Shown here piece by piece: positions 8,699-16,022 of a DNA stretch of 64,000 bases. The notes under the pieces are model-generated. The model saw only the letters and a program-made list of their open reading frames with translations. It was not told the DNA's origin and did no database searches. The stretch is taken from positions 1-64,000 of the forward strand of contig NZ_QEOL01000024.1 of the NCBI RefSeq assembly GCF_003096715.1. Direction: 5' to 3'. The stretch comes from Paraburkholderia silvatlantica (GTDB taxonomy: Bacteria > Pseudomonadota > Gammaproteobacteria > Burkholderiales > Burkholderiaceae). Every line of letters starts with the position of its first letter. The first letter of the stretch is position 1. The position numbers and the translations under genes were made by a program.

Positions 8699-9142
8699 AT
8701 GACGGGGAAGTACAACATCGCGGAGCTGTTCACCTACCGGCTCCATGTGCTCAAGAAGCAGACCGACCGCACGATGGGCGACGCGTTCGAGGCAGCGCTT
8801 TCCCTGTCGCTCACCGAGGCGCGGCTGCTGCTCAGCGTGGGCGCGTTCGGATCGTTGTCGGTGTCGGATCTCGGGCGCGTGTCGAATCTCGATCGCAGCC
8901 AGGCGAGCCGCGCCACCGACGTGCTCGAACGCAAGGGTCTGCTCGTCAAGACCTCGAACGAGGCGGACGCGCGCGGCGTGCTCGTGGCGCTTACGGCGCA
9001 GGGGCGCAGCACCTGCCGGCGCGCCGCGGCCATCTCGAAGGCGACGAACGACGCGATTCTCGCCACGCTGAGCGAGCACGAGCGCGAGGTGCTGGCGAGC
9101 GTGCTGGCAAAGCTCGTCGAGAGCGGGGAAGCGGGCGAATGA
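8699..9142 (+). CDS. MarR-family transcriptional regulator
   Basis: A 147-residue winged-helix regulator. The DNA-binding segment is LSVSDLGRVSNLDRSQASRATDVLERKGLLVKTS, followed by the wing EADARGVLVALTAQG and the C-terminal dimerisation helix. The start at 8699 has GGCGGGAAG upstream. It is divergent from the aldolase/PanE-like operon, which is the likely target. MarR proteins typically respond to small phenolic or carboxylic ligands. A strong GC hairpin follows the stop codon. Confidence 0.87.
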   Translation: MTGKYNIAELFTYRLHVLKKQTDRTMGDAFEAALSLSLTEARLLLSVGAFGSLSVSDLGRVSNLDRSQASRATDVLERKGLLVKTSNEADARGVLVALTAQGRSTCRRAAAISKATNDAILATLSEHEREVLASVLAKLVESGEAGE

Positions 9143-9143
9143 A

Positions 9144-9172
9144 GCGCGCGCCGCGGCGACGGCGGCGCGCGC
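9144..9172. terminator. GC-rich hairpin after marR
   Basis: An 11-bp perfect stem GCGCGCGCCGC / GCGGCGCGCGC with a 7-nt loop just after the marR stop codon. It is followed by CTCTTCGG rather than a clean T-run, so termination is plausible but not certain. The hpa operon ends just beyond on the opposite strand. Confidence 0.5.
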
Positions 9173-9235
9173 CTCTTCGGCGTTTCCGATCATCGGCACG
9201 AGCAGCGTTCGCGTGCCGGTGATCAGCGCACCTGA

Positions 9236-10042
9236 TCAGATGAAATTGAAGCCGATGCCGCCCAGCGGGCCGTAATCGGCATGGAACGTATCGCCCGCGC
9301 GCGCTGGAATCGGGGCCGTGAATGCGCCGCTAAGGATCACGTCGCCGGCTTCGAGCCGCTCGTCGTGGCGCGCGATCCGGTTGGCGAGCCAGGCAACGCC
9401 GGTTGCCGGATGGTCGAGCACCGCGGCGGCCAGCCCGCTTTCCTCCACGGCGCCGTTCCTGTAGAGCAGCGCGCCGACCCAGCGCAGGTCCACGTCGAGC
9501 GGCTTCACCGGGCGGCCGCCCAGCACGACGCCCGCGTTGGCGGCGAAGTCGGAAATGGTGTCGAACACTTTGCGCGGCGCTTGAGTCTCGCGGTCGAACT
9601 GCTCGATGCGCGCGTCGATGATCTCGATGGCCGGCGTGACGTAGGCCGTTGCGTCGAGCACGTCGAAGAGCGTGACCCTGGGCCCTTGCAGCGGCCGGTT
9701 CAGCACGAACGCCAGTTCCACTTCCACACGCGGCGCGATGAAACGGTCGGCGCGAATCGCGCTGCCTGCGGGGATGAACATGCTGTCGAGCAGCGGCGCG
9801 TAGTCGGGCTCGTCGATCTGCGAGGCGCGCTGCATGGCGCGCGACGTAAGGCCGATTTTGCGGCCCCTGATCGTGTGGCCCGCGGCGAGCTTGAGCTTGA
9901 CCCACTCGCGCTGGATCGCGTAGCCGTCGTCGATCGTCATGTCCGGATGCGACCGCGAAAAATGCCGCAGCGGCGTGCGCGTGCGTTCCGCTTCGTCGAG
10001 CTGTGCAGCCAGCTCGCAGACGGTTTGCTGATCTAGCATCAT
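9236..10042 (-). CDS. hpaH: 2-oxo-hepta-3-ene-1,7-dioate hydratase (HpaH)
   Basis: A 268-residue member of the 2-keto-4-pentenoate hydratase family. It adds water to 2-oxohept-3-enedioate, the penultimate step of homoprotocatechuate meta-cleavage. Family blocks visible include GRKIGLTSRAMQ, PRVEVELAFVLNRPL with the metal-ligand acidic residues, and LDHPATGVAWLANRIARHDERLEAGDVILSGAFTAP. It is the last hpa gene present. Its ATG overlaps the upstream hpaF stop (ATGA, 10039-10042), so translational coupling is likely. No hpaI follows; the next gene is an unrelated marR on the other strand. Confidence 0.92.
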   Translation of the reverse strand: MMLDQQTVCELAAQLDEAERTRTPLRHFSRSHPDMTIDDGYAIQREWVKLKLAAGHTIRGRKIGLTSRAMQRASQIDEPDYAPLLDSMFIPAGSAIRADRFIAPRVEVELAFVLNRPLQGPRVTLFDVLDATAYVTPAIEIIDARIEQFDRETQAPRKVFDTISDFAANAGVVLGGRPVKPLDVDLRWVGALLYRNGAVEESGLAAAVLDHPATGVAWLANRIARHDERLEAGDVILSGAFTAPIPARAGDTFHADYGPLGGIGFNFI

Positions 10043-10449
10043 GAACTCGCGTCTTTGAGCCGGGCGTGCAGGTTGTTGTGCTTCCACGCGCCTTCCTCGC
10101 CGAACTCGACGATTTCGAGCGAGAGCGCGAGGCCGTGCGACGCGAAGGCGGGTGCGAAGTGCTGCTTGATCGCATCGAAGAGCGCATCGCCCGTCGCCCT
10201 GCGCACGGCCTGCGAGCGACCTGCGCCGATCTTCAGGCAGCCGTGCAGGAAGGCGTTCGCGGGATCGCCGTCGGCAACGAAGTAATGTTCGCAGCGCAGC
10301 GCGCGCGTGCGGATGCCGCCGCGTGGATAGACGCGCGCACCGTGCTCGTCGCGTTGTGCATCGAGCACGTGGGCAAGCGTTTCGCAGAGCCGGTCCACGC
10401 TGCTGGCATCCGCGAGGTTCGCGCTGTATTCGAGGGTGAGGTGGGGCAT
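10039..10449 (-). CDS. hpaF: 5-carboxymethyl-2-hydroxymuconate delta-isomerase (HpaF)
   Basis: A 136-residue isomerase distantly related to 4-oxalocrotonate tautomerase. It begins MPHLTLEYSANL, so that Pro-1, the catalytic base in this family, becomes N-terminal after Met removal. Further family features are HYFVADGDPANAFLHGCLKIGAGRS and the C-terminal LSLEIVEFGEEGAWKHNNLH. It converts 5-carboxymethyl-2-hydroxymuconate to 5-oxopent-3-ene-1,2,5-tricarboxylate. It sits between hpaD and hpaH and is coupled to hpaH by a 4-base overlap. Confidence 0.92.
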   Translation of the reverse strand: MPHLTLEYSANLADASSVDRLCETLAHVLDAQRDEHGARVYPRGGIRTRALRCEHYFVADGDPANAFLHGCLKIGAGRSQAVRRATGDALFDAIKQHFAPAFASHGLALSLEIVEFGEEGAWKHNNLHARLKDASS

Positions 10450-10464
10450 GGCGTTCTCCCGTGT

Positions 10465-11328
10465 TCAAGCCGGCAGCGGCGTGACCGGCAGGACAGCGTT
10501 GATCTGTCCGGTGCCGGAGCTGCCGAAATACGGCGTGACGATTTCCGCCCGGCCGTCGTAGCGGTCCCATCCCAGCGCGCCGAGCAGCATGGCGGTGTCG
10601 TGCATGCCGCCCTCTCCCCAGCACTTTTCGTTGTACATCGGCAGCATGCCGCAGAAGGTTTTCCAGTCGCCGCGCTCCCACATTGCGACGACGTTGCGAT
10701 CGGTCGCTTCGAGAAACGGGTCCCAGACCTTGTGCATGAAGGCTTCGGCTGTGCCGTTGTTGGCGAAGCGGTGGCTGAGCGACCCGCTCGCGAGTATCGC
10801 CACCGTGCCTTCGTAGCGCTCTTCGATCGCGCGGCGCACGGCGAGGCCAAAGCGCGCGCTCGTGGCGAGGTCGTGCCACATGCACCAGCCCGCCACCGAA
10901 ACCGTGCGGAAATGTTCGTCGCCGTTCATATAGCGCATGGGTACGAGCGTGCCGTATTCGAGGTCGAGCGTCGTTTCGCTATGCGCGCGCGTCTTGACGT
11001 CCATTGCGTTCGCGACATCGGCAATCAGATGACCAAGCTGCGGATTGCCAGGATACGCATACGGCATGTTCCTGATGAAATGCGGCAGTTCGTTGCTCGT
11101 GTAGACGCCTTCGAAGCGCGGCGCACAGTTGATGTGATACTCGCTGTTCACGAGCCAGTGCACATCGAACACGACGATCGTATCGACGCCCAGTTCGCGG
11201 CAGCGGCGGCCGATTTCGCGATGGCCGTCGATGGCTGCCTGGCGGCAGCCCTTGTGGGGGCCGTCCAGTTCCGAGAGGTACAGCGAAGGCACGTGCGTCA
11301 CCTTGGCTGCCAGCGCGAGTTTGCCCAT
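10465..11328 (-). CDS. hpaD: 3,4-dihydroxyphenylacetate 2,3-dioxygenase (HpaD)
   Basis: A 287-residue class III extradiol dioxygenase that opens the ring of homoprotocatechuate. It matches the known HpaD pattern throughout: MGKLALAAKVTHVPSLYLSE with an iron-ligand His, VDTIVVFDVHWLVNSEYHIN with the second His, HFEGVYTSNELPHF-like sequence, LASGSLSHRF and ALGWDRYDG. The length is normal. The ATG at 11328 shares a base with the hpaE stop (TAATG), indicating translational coupling. Confidence 0.95.
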   Translation of the reverse strand: MGKLALAAKVTHVPSLYLSELDGPHKGCRQAAIDGHREIGRRCRELGVDTIVVFDVHWLVNSEYHINCAPRFEGVYTSNELPHFIRNMPYAYPGNPQLGHLIADVANAMDVKTRAHSETTLDLEYGTLVPMRYMNGDEHFRTVSVAGWCMWHDLATSARFGLAVRRAIEERYEGTVAILASGSLSHRFANNGTAEAFMHKVWDPFLEATDRNVVAMWERGDWKTFCGMLPMYNEKCWGEGGMHDTAMLLGALGWDRYDGRAEIVTPYFGSSGTGQINAVLPVTPLPA

Positions 11329-12785
11329 TACACGCCCCAGTGCGGAATGTGATGCGAGCCGAGCGAAACGCACACGTTCTTCGGCTCGAGGAACACTTCG
11401 TAGCTCCATCTGCCGCCTTCGCGGCCCACGCCCGAAGCCTTCGTGCCGCCGAACGGCTGGCGCAGGTCGCGCACGTTCTGGCTGTTGACGAAGCACATGC
11501 CCGCTTCGACGGCGGCGGCCACGCGCAACGCGCGGCCGGTGTTCTCGGTCCACACGTAGCTGGACAGACCGTAGGCTATGTCGTTGGAAAGGCGGATCGC
11601 GTGCGCTTCGTCGTCGAAGGGAATCAGGCAGGCAACGGGGCCGAAGATTTCTTCCTGCGCAATGCGCATGCGGTTGTCGACATCGACGAACACGGTCGGC
11701 TGAACGAAGTTTCCCTTCTTCACGGCGCCGGGCAGCGCGGGCGCGTCGAGGCCGCCGCACGCGAGCGTTGCACCTTCCTTCGGCCCGAGTTCGATATAGC
11801 TGCGCACCTTCGCGAGATGGCCCTGGCTGATCATCGGACCGACGAGGGTTGTCTCGTCGAGCGGATCGCCGACGCTGATGCGCTTCGCGCGCTCGACGAA
11901 GCGCTCGGCGAACTTCGCATAGATCGAACGCTGCACGAGAATGCGCGAGCCGGCCGTGCAGCGCTCGCCGTTGTTCGAGAAGATCATGAACACGGCGGCG
12001 TCGAGCGCGCGCTCGAAATCGGCGTCGTCGAAGATCACGAACGGCGACTTGCCGCCCAGCTCCATCGAGAACTTCTTGAGGCCCGCGGCCTGCACGATGC
12101 GGTTGCCCGTCGCCGTCGAGCCCGTGAACGAGACCGCGCGCACGTCGGGGTGCGCGACAAGCGGCTCGCCCGCTTCCTTGCCATAGCCGTGCACGATATT
12201 GAGCACGCCCGCCGGAATGCCCGCGTCGAGCGCGAGCTGGCCGAGCATCGAGGCCGTGAGCGGCGATAGCTCGCTCATCTTCAGCACGGCAGTATTGCCG
12301 AACGCGAGGCAGGGCGCGACCTTCCACGTGGCGGTCATGAACGGCACGTTCCAGGGCGAGATGAGCGCACACACGCCCACGGGATGAAATAGCGTGTAGT
12401 TCAAGTGCGTGGAGGTGGGGTAGGTGTGGCCGTCCACGGCGGTGCAGACTTCGGCGAAGTAGCTGAAGTTGTCGGCGGCGCGCGGCACGAGTTGCTTGCC
12501 GGTTTGCGAAATGGTCTGGCCCGTGTCCTTCGTTTCGGCCTGCGCGATTTCGGGCACGTGCTTCGCGATCAGCTCGCCGAGCTTGCGAATCGCCTTCGCG
12601 CGCTCGGCGGCGGGTGTGGCTGCCCAGGCGGGGAACGCGTCTTTCGCGGCGCGCACCGCGAGATCGGCTTCCTCCGCGCCGCCGCGCGCCACTTCCGCGA
12701 GTACGTCCTGGTTCGCCGGATTCACGGTTTCGAAGTAGTCGCGCCCGCTGTGCGCGCGGCCATTGATGAGATGGTCGATTCGCAT
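11328..12785 (-). CDS. hpaE: 5-carboxymethyl-2-hydroxymuconate semialdehyde dehydrogenase (HpaE)
   Basis: A 485-residue NAD-dependent aldehyde dehydrogenase, the full length for the family. The cofactor region is SFTGSTATGNRIV, the catalytic Glu lies in FSMELGGKSP, and the catalytic Cys in NNGERCTAGSR. The N-terminus MRIDHLINGRAHSGRDYFETVNPANQDVLAEVARG is characteristic of HpaE. It oxidises the ring-cleavage semialdehyde to the dicarboxylic acid. Start at 12785; upstream in-frame codons are non-coding in character. The gene lies between hpaG2 (gap of about 34 bases) and hpaD (overlapping). Confidence 0.94.
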   Translation of the reverse strand: MRIDHLINGRAHSGRDYFETVNPANQDVLAEVARGGAEEADLAVRAAKDAFPAWAATPAAERAKAIRKLGELIAKHVPEIAQAETKDTGQTISQTGKQLVPRAADNFSYFAEVCTAVDGHTYPTSTHLNYTLFHPVGVCALISPWNVPFMTATWKVAPCLAFGNTAVLKMSELSPLTASMLGQLALDAGIPAGVLNIVHGYGKEAGEPLVAHPDVRAVSFTGSTATGNRIVQAAGLKKFSMELGGKSPFVIFDDADFERALDAAVFMIFSNNGERCTAGSRILVQRSIYAKFAERFVERAKRISVGDPLDETTLVGPMISQGHLAKVRSYIELGPKEGATLACGGLDAPALPGAVKKGNFVQPTVFVDVDNRMRIAQEEIFGPVACLIPFDDEAHAIRLSNDIAYGLSSYVWTENTGRALRVAAAVEAGMCFVNSQNVRDLRQPFGGTKASGVGREGGRWSYEVFLEPKNVCVSLGSHHIPHWGV

Positions 12786-12819
12786 GTCTAACGTAGTCCG
12801 TGTTCGGTTCGTTGGCTGG

Positions 12820-13575
12820 TCAGCGCCCGTAGTCGGCGTCGCTCGCGATGGTGTTGACGAGACGGCCCAGCCCGTCGATCTCGCACACCACCTCGTCGCC
12901 CGCATTCACGTTGACGACGCCTTCGGGCGTGCCGGTCAGAATGACGTCGCCGGGGGCGAGCGTCATGAAACCGCTCAAATACTCGATGAGTTCGGCGACG
13001 CCGGTGACGAAATCGCGCGTGTTGCCGTTCTGCTTGAGTTCGCCGTTCACGTAAGTGCGCAGGCCGAGCGCGTCGACGTCTGCGACGTCGGCGGCGTCGA
13101 CGAACCAGGGGCCCAGCACAGTGCCGCCGTCGCGGTTCTTCACGCGCAGGTTCGGGCGGTAGTAGTTCTCCAGATAGTCGCGGATCGCATAGTCGTTCGC
13201 GATCGTGTAGCCGGCCACGTACTGCATGGCGTCCTCGCGTTTCACGTTCTGCGCGGTGCGGCCGATCACGACGGCAAGCTCGCACTCGTAGTGCATGAAG
13301 GCGACGCCGGCGGGGCGGCGCGTGGTGCCGCGATGGCCGACCACGCTGCCCGGCCCCTTGAGGAACACGAGCGGCTCTTCCTGCTTCGAGAATTGCAGCT
13401 CCGTGGCGTGCCCGGCGTAATTGAGCCCGAGTGCGAAGATCGTGCCGGGCTCGAAAGGCGCGAGCCAGACGACTTCGTGCTCCTCGCGCACGCGCCCGTC
13501 GGCGAGCCGCACGCGTGTTCCTTCCGGCGTGGCTTCGTGGATGGCGCCTGCATAGGCAACGCGTGCGCGCATCAT
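12820..13575 (-). CDS. hpaG2: 2-hydroxyhepta-2,4-diene-1,7-dioate isomerase, C-terminal HpaG unit (HpaG2)
   Basis: A 251-residue fumarylacetoacetate hydrolase-fold enzyme. Family blocks are FALGLNYAGHATEL, PLVFLKGPGSVVGH, the metal-binding HYECELAVVIGR, the YTIANDYAIRDY block and GDVILTGTPEGV. It corresponds to the C-terminal half of the enterobacterial HpaG fusion, which isomerises the decarboxylated intermediate. Here the two halves are separate genes: the ATG at 13575 overlaps the hpaG1 stop at 13572 (ATGA). Confidence 0.9.
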   Translation of the reverse strand: MMRARVAYAGAIHEATPEGTRVRLADGRVREEHEVVWLAPFEPGTIFALGLNYAGHATELQFSKQEEPLVFLKGPGSVVGHRGTTRRPAGVAFMHYECELAVVIGRTAQNVKREDAMQYVAGYTIANDYAIRDYLENYYRPNLRVKNRDGGTVLGPWFVDAADVADVDALGLRTYVNGELKQNGNTRDFVTGVAELIEYLSGFMTLAPGDVILTGTPEGVVNVNAGDEVVCEIDGLGRLVNTIASDADYGR

Positions 13576-14342
13576 GCTCGTGCTCCCTGCGCCACGCCTG
13601 CCGCGACGAATTCGATTTCGAGCGGTGCCCAGTCTCCAATGGAGATCGCCGCACGCGCACCTGCCTGAACCACGGGCGCGCCGTGTGGCACGCCGAGCGT
13701 GATGACGTCGCCGGGGGCGAGCGTCATGAAGTCGGTGACGTCGGCGAGCAACTGGGCGACGCCGCGAACGCTCGTGGCCGTCGTTGCGTGGAAGGCCGCG
13801 CCGCCCTCGACGTTCACCGTGATGGCAAGCCGGTCGGGATCGGCCACATGGCGGCGCGCGACCACGGCAGGGCCGACTACGCAGAAGCTGTCGCGCGCGC
13901 GAAACCTCACCGATGGGCGATAGACGCTCGCGTGCGGCACGCTCAGATCGGCCACGAGCGTATACCCCGCAACGTAATCGAACGCTTCGTGTGCGCTGAC
14001 GCGCGCGGCGGTCCGTCCAATCACGACGCCGAGCGACGCGCCGACCTCAACGCCCTCGCTGCCGGGCACGACCACGCGCGCGTGGTGGCCCGCGAGCGTA
14101 TTGCGCGGCTTCAGGTAGAGAACCGGCGCGCGCGGCGGCGCTTTGTAAGGGAGCGCGTTCATGGCGTCGCCCAGCGCTTCGAGCGCGTGGCGGTCGTTGA
14201 GCAGCGTGCCGTAGACGGCGCCGCTCACAGGCGCCCGGCAACGCGCGCCCGTGGCGAGCAGCCCGCCCATGGCGGCGGCGCTGACGTCGCGCGGCAATGC
14301 CTCGCCTTCGACGTGCAGCAGATGATCGGCAACGGAAAACAT
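13572..14342 (-). CDS. hpaG1: 5-oxopent-3-ene-1,2,5-tricarboxylate decarboxylase, N-terminal HpaG unit (HpaG1)
   Basis: A 256-residue fumarylacetoacetate hydrolase-fold protein, the first gene of the operon. Visible blocks are VSGAVYGTLLNDRHALEALGD, VLYLKPRNTLAGH, EVGASLGVVIGRTA and FMTLAPGDVITLGVPHG. In enterobacteria this domain is the N-terminal half of HpaG and catalyses decarboxylation. The metal-binding segment carries VEVGASLGVVIG where HpaG2 has HYECELAVVIG, which is normal for the N-terminal unit. Divergent from hpaR, with paired inverted repeats between them. Confidence 0.9.
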   Translation of the reverse strand: MFSVADHLLHVEGEALPRDVSAAAMGGLLATGARCRAPVSGAVYGTLLNDRHALEALGDAMNALPYKAPPRAPVLYLKPRNTLAGHHARVVVPGSEGVEVGASLGVVIGRTAARVSAHEAFDYVAGYTLVADLSVPHASVYRPSVRFRARDSFCVVGPAVVARRHVADPDRLAITVNVEGGAAFHATTATSVRGVAQLLADVTDFMTLAPGDVITLGVPHGAPVVQAGARAAISIGDWAPLEIEFVAAGVAQGARA

Positions 14343-14377
14343 GGCCTGGGGGCTTCACGGAAACACTAATATGTGAG

Positions 14378-14397
14378 TGATAGTGCGCTTGCTATCA
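14378..14397. promoter_or_regulatory. Candidate HpaR operator 1
   Basis: A 20-bp site TGATAGTGCGCTTGCTATCA with perfect 6-bp arms TGATAG/CTATCA, lying 36 bases upstream of hpaG1. Its position in the divergent hpaR-hpaG1 region fits MarR-type repression relieved by an aromatic substrate. The assignment is from symmetry and position. Confidence 0.55.
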
Positions 14398-14399
14398 TC

Positions 14400-14417
14400 C
14401 ATCGTCAATCGTCGATG
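14400..14417. promoter_or_regulatory. Candidate HpaR operator 2
   Basis: A second inverted repeat, CATCG-N8-CGATG, immediately next to operator 1 and on the hpaR side of the divergent region. Its arms differ from those of operator 1, so it may be a different or weaker site. Confidence 0.35.
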
Positions 14418-14509
14418 AGAATTTTTCGGGTTTCCCCTGGGCCCGCTATTCATGTGAACGCGCCCAGGGCCGTCCAGTTCGTCGAATTCTTCGTTTAGCT
14501 GAAACCGCC

Positions 14510-14959
14510 ATGTCCGATACTTCGCGTCCGACCACTCGCGTTGCGCACCGCAACCTGCCCATGCTGCTGCTGCGCGCGCGCGAAAAGATGATGGAACGCT
14601 TTCGCCCGCTCATCACGTCGCACGGCCTCACCGAGCAGCAGTGGCGCGTGATCCGCGCGCTCAACGAAAGCGGCCCGCTCGAGCCGCGGCAGATTTCCGA
14701 TCTGTGCACGATATCCAGCCCGAGCATGGCGGGCGTACTCGCGCGCATGGAGGCGCTCGGACTCGTGACGAAGGAGCGTTTCGCCGACGACCAGCGGCGC
14801 GTGCTCGTCTCGCTCACGAAGAAGAGCCATCACCTCGTGAAAGTGATTTCGAAGGAACTGGAGGCGCGCTATAAGGCGCTGGAAGCGCAGGTTGGGCCAG
14901 AGGTGGTCGAGCGTGTGTATCGCGCGATCGACGATCTGCTCGCCGGGCTGGAGGCGTGA
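14510..14959 (+). CDS. hpaR: Homoprotocatechuate degradation regulator HpaR, MarR family
   Basis: A 149-residue winged-helix regulator. HpaR-type features are the N-terminal AHRNLPMLLLRAREKMMERFRPLI and the HTH region LTEQQWRVIRALNESGPLEPRQISDLCTISSPSMAGVLARMEALGLV, followed by the wing DDQRRVLVSLT. HpaR represses the meta-cleavage operon and itself in the absence of hydroxyphenylacetate-type inducers. Divergent from hpaG1 with two inverted repeats between, the expected arrangement. Confidence 0.92.
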   Translation: MSDTSRPTTRVAHRNLPMLLLRAREKMMERFRPLITSHGLTEQQWRVIRALNESGPLEPRQISDLCTISSPSMAGVLARMEALGLVTKERFADDQRRVLVSLTKKSHHLVKVISKELEARYKALEAQVGPEVVERVYRAIDDLLAGLEA

Positions 14960-14990
14960 GCGTGGCGCGCGCCTTCGGGCGCGCTCGCGG

Positions 14991-15013
14991 GCAAAGGTGA
15001 GGCTTTTCGGGAG
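14991..15013 (+). repeat. Short dispersed repeat, copy 1
   Basis: The clearest copy of a roughly 23-bp element with core AAAGGTGAG, a two-base variable part, then TTTTCGGGAG. It lies between the hpaR stop and the thioredoxin stop. All six copies in this window read in the same direction. Confidence 0.7.
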
Positions 15014-15058
15014 CGGTCCGCGCGGCTCGTTCGGACCGCGCAGGAGGGCCTCGCGCGA

Positions 15059-15370
15059 CTACGCGAGCGAAGCGAACGCCTCGTCGAGTTCGGCGGCGTT
15101 TTGCGGACGCACCACGCGCGCGACCTCGACGCCGTCGCGCAGGAAAACGAGCGTGGGCCAGAGCTTCACGCGAAACGAGCGGCCTAGCGCGCGGCCCGGT
15201 CCATCTTCCACTTGCAGGCGACGCACCTGCGGATTGCGCTCGAACGCCGCGCCGATCAGCGGTTGCGCGCCCTGGCAATAGCCGCACCAGTCGGTGCCGA
15301 ATTCGACGACGGCGGCCCCGCTGAGCGAGTCGATTTCCTTGCGGGCGGGCGCATTCGTTGCGTAGCTCAT
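15059..15370 (-). CDS. Thioredoxin-family protein with WCGYC active site
   Basis: A 103-residue single-domain thioredoxin. The active site is WCGYC (Cys29 and Cys32) after VVEFGTDW, the cis-proline loop is LWPTLVFLRDG, and GVEVARVV follows. The CGYC centre differs from the CGPC of classical thioredoxin and shifts redox potential in related proteins. There is no signal peptide, so it is probably a cytoplasmic disulfide reductase. The start at 15370 is preceded by CGAGGAATCACACG; an upstream in-frame ATG at 15403 would add an unusual leader. Confidence 0.88.
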   Translation of the reverse strand: MSYATNAPARKEIDSLSGAAVVEFGTDWCGYCQGAQPLIGAAFERNPQVRRLQVEDGPGRALGRSFRVKLWPTLVFLRDGVEVARVVRPQNAAELDEAFASLA

Positions 15371-15456
15371 CGTGTGATTCCTCGTATTGGCATCTGCAGA
15401 CATTCACGTACGATACCGCATCGCGCGGCATCGTTCAGGCTTCGCATTGGGCGCCC

Positions 15457-15492
15457 GCATGGACGTTCGCATGAACGTTCGCATGAACGTTC
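15457..15492. repeat. 12-bp tandem repeat, three units
   Basis: Three consecutive units GCATGGACGTTC, GCATGAACGTTC and GCATGAACGTTC, followed by a degenerate start of a fourth. The array lies about 90 bases upstream of the thioredoxin start and could act as binding sites in that promoter. Confidence 0.75.
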
Positions 15493-15496
15493 GCGC

Positions 15497-15519
15497 GAGA
15501 GGTGAGGCTTTTCGGGAGT
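15497..15519 (+). repeat. Short dispersed repeat, copy 2
   Basis: A near-identical copy of copy 1 (AGAGGTGAGG then CTTTTCGGGAG), directly after the 12-bp tandem array. Confidence 0.65.
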
Positions 15520-15588
15520 GAGCCGGTATGCACGTGATCACGCACCTTGAATGGAATGGCGCAAGCGCGTGGATTATGCCGTCAAGAG

Positions 15589-15610
15589 AAAAAGTACCTT
15601 GAAAACAAGG
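15589..15610 (-). terminator. Candidate minus-strand terminator in the repeat region
   Basis: A CCTTG-N4-CAAGG hairpin at 15597-15610. Read on the minus strand, it is followed by TACTTTTTCTC. It would end a minus-strand transcript coming from the 15600-15800 interval, where I see no gene. Confidence 0.45.
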
Positions 15611-15695
15611 GCGAAACGCAAAACCGGCGCGTGATGCGGTGAGCGTGAACCGATCGGTGGATGCACTCGAAGCGGCGTGAATCCACGCATCGACG

Positions 15696-15718
15696 CACAA
15701 AGGTGAGCGTTTGCGGGA
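15696..15718 (+). repeat. Short dispersed repeat, copy 3
   Basis: AAAGGTGAGCG then TTTGCGGGAG, about 200 bases from copy 2 and 180 from copy 4, between the two CCTTG palindromes. Confidence 0.6.
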
Positions 15719-15795
15719 GAGGCTGGAGCGTGCCGTCGGCAATCCCGTGAAGCGAGGCGACGAACCTGACGATCCATCGTGCGAAATCCACATTA

Positions 15796-15818
15796 GCCTT
15801 GAATTCAAGGCATTTTTT
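15796..15818 (+). terminator. Rho-independent terminator with no gene upstream
   Basis: The perfect palindrome GCCTTGAATTCAAGGC is followed by A and six T residues, a classical plus-strand terminator. No plausible plus-strand protein gene precedes it since hpaR, which argues for a small RNA or other transcript ending here. Confidence 0.6.
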
Positions 15819-15876
15819 AGTCGCCGGGCGTGACGAAGCGACAAGCCGCCGCGCAGGCGGCCTCGGCGCACGGGCG

Positions 15877-15899
15877 GCAAAGGTGAGAAGATTCGGGAG
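15877..15899 (+). repeat. Short dispersed repeat, copy 4
   Basis: GCAAAGGTGAGAAG then ATTCGGGAG, in the same orientation as the other copies, about 125 bases upstream of the small gene at 16023. Confidence 0.6.
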
Positions 15900-16022
15900 T
15901 GCACCTGGCGTTGGCCTTCGCGCTGCCGGGCTTCGAATAGACGCCTGCACCCGATGGGTATATAACATTGAAAAGTGCGGGATTCTTCTGACTACTGCTC
16001 ACCAAGGGAGATTGACTTCATC

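Larger units (their letters stand above)
15371..16022. other. Gene-poor region with repeats, palindromes and terminator-like structures
   Basis: About 650 bases without a family-like frame. It holds a 12-bp triplet repeat, three copies of the AAAGGTGAG...CGGGAG element, and two related palindromes. One palindrome looks like a plus-strand terminator and the other like a minus-strand terminator. One or more small RNAs are possible. Each element is listed separately. Confidence 0.5.

Noticed and set aside
15457..15492. CRISPR array
   Set aside because: Three 12-bp units without spacers are a simple tandem repeat. No CRISPR-like repeat-spacer pattern or cas gene was seen anywhere.
15582..15968. 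Possible protein on the minus strand carrying LTF-type repeats from the short repeat
   Set aside because: Similar peptide-like stretches appear because the DNA repeat is read through. Composition and the terminators inside argue against coding.
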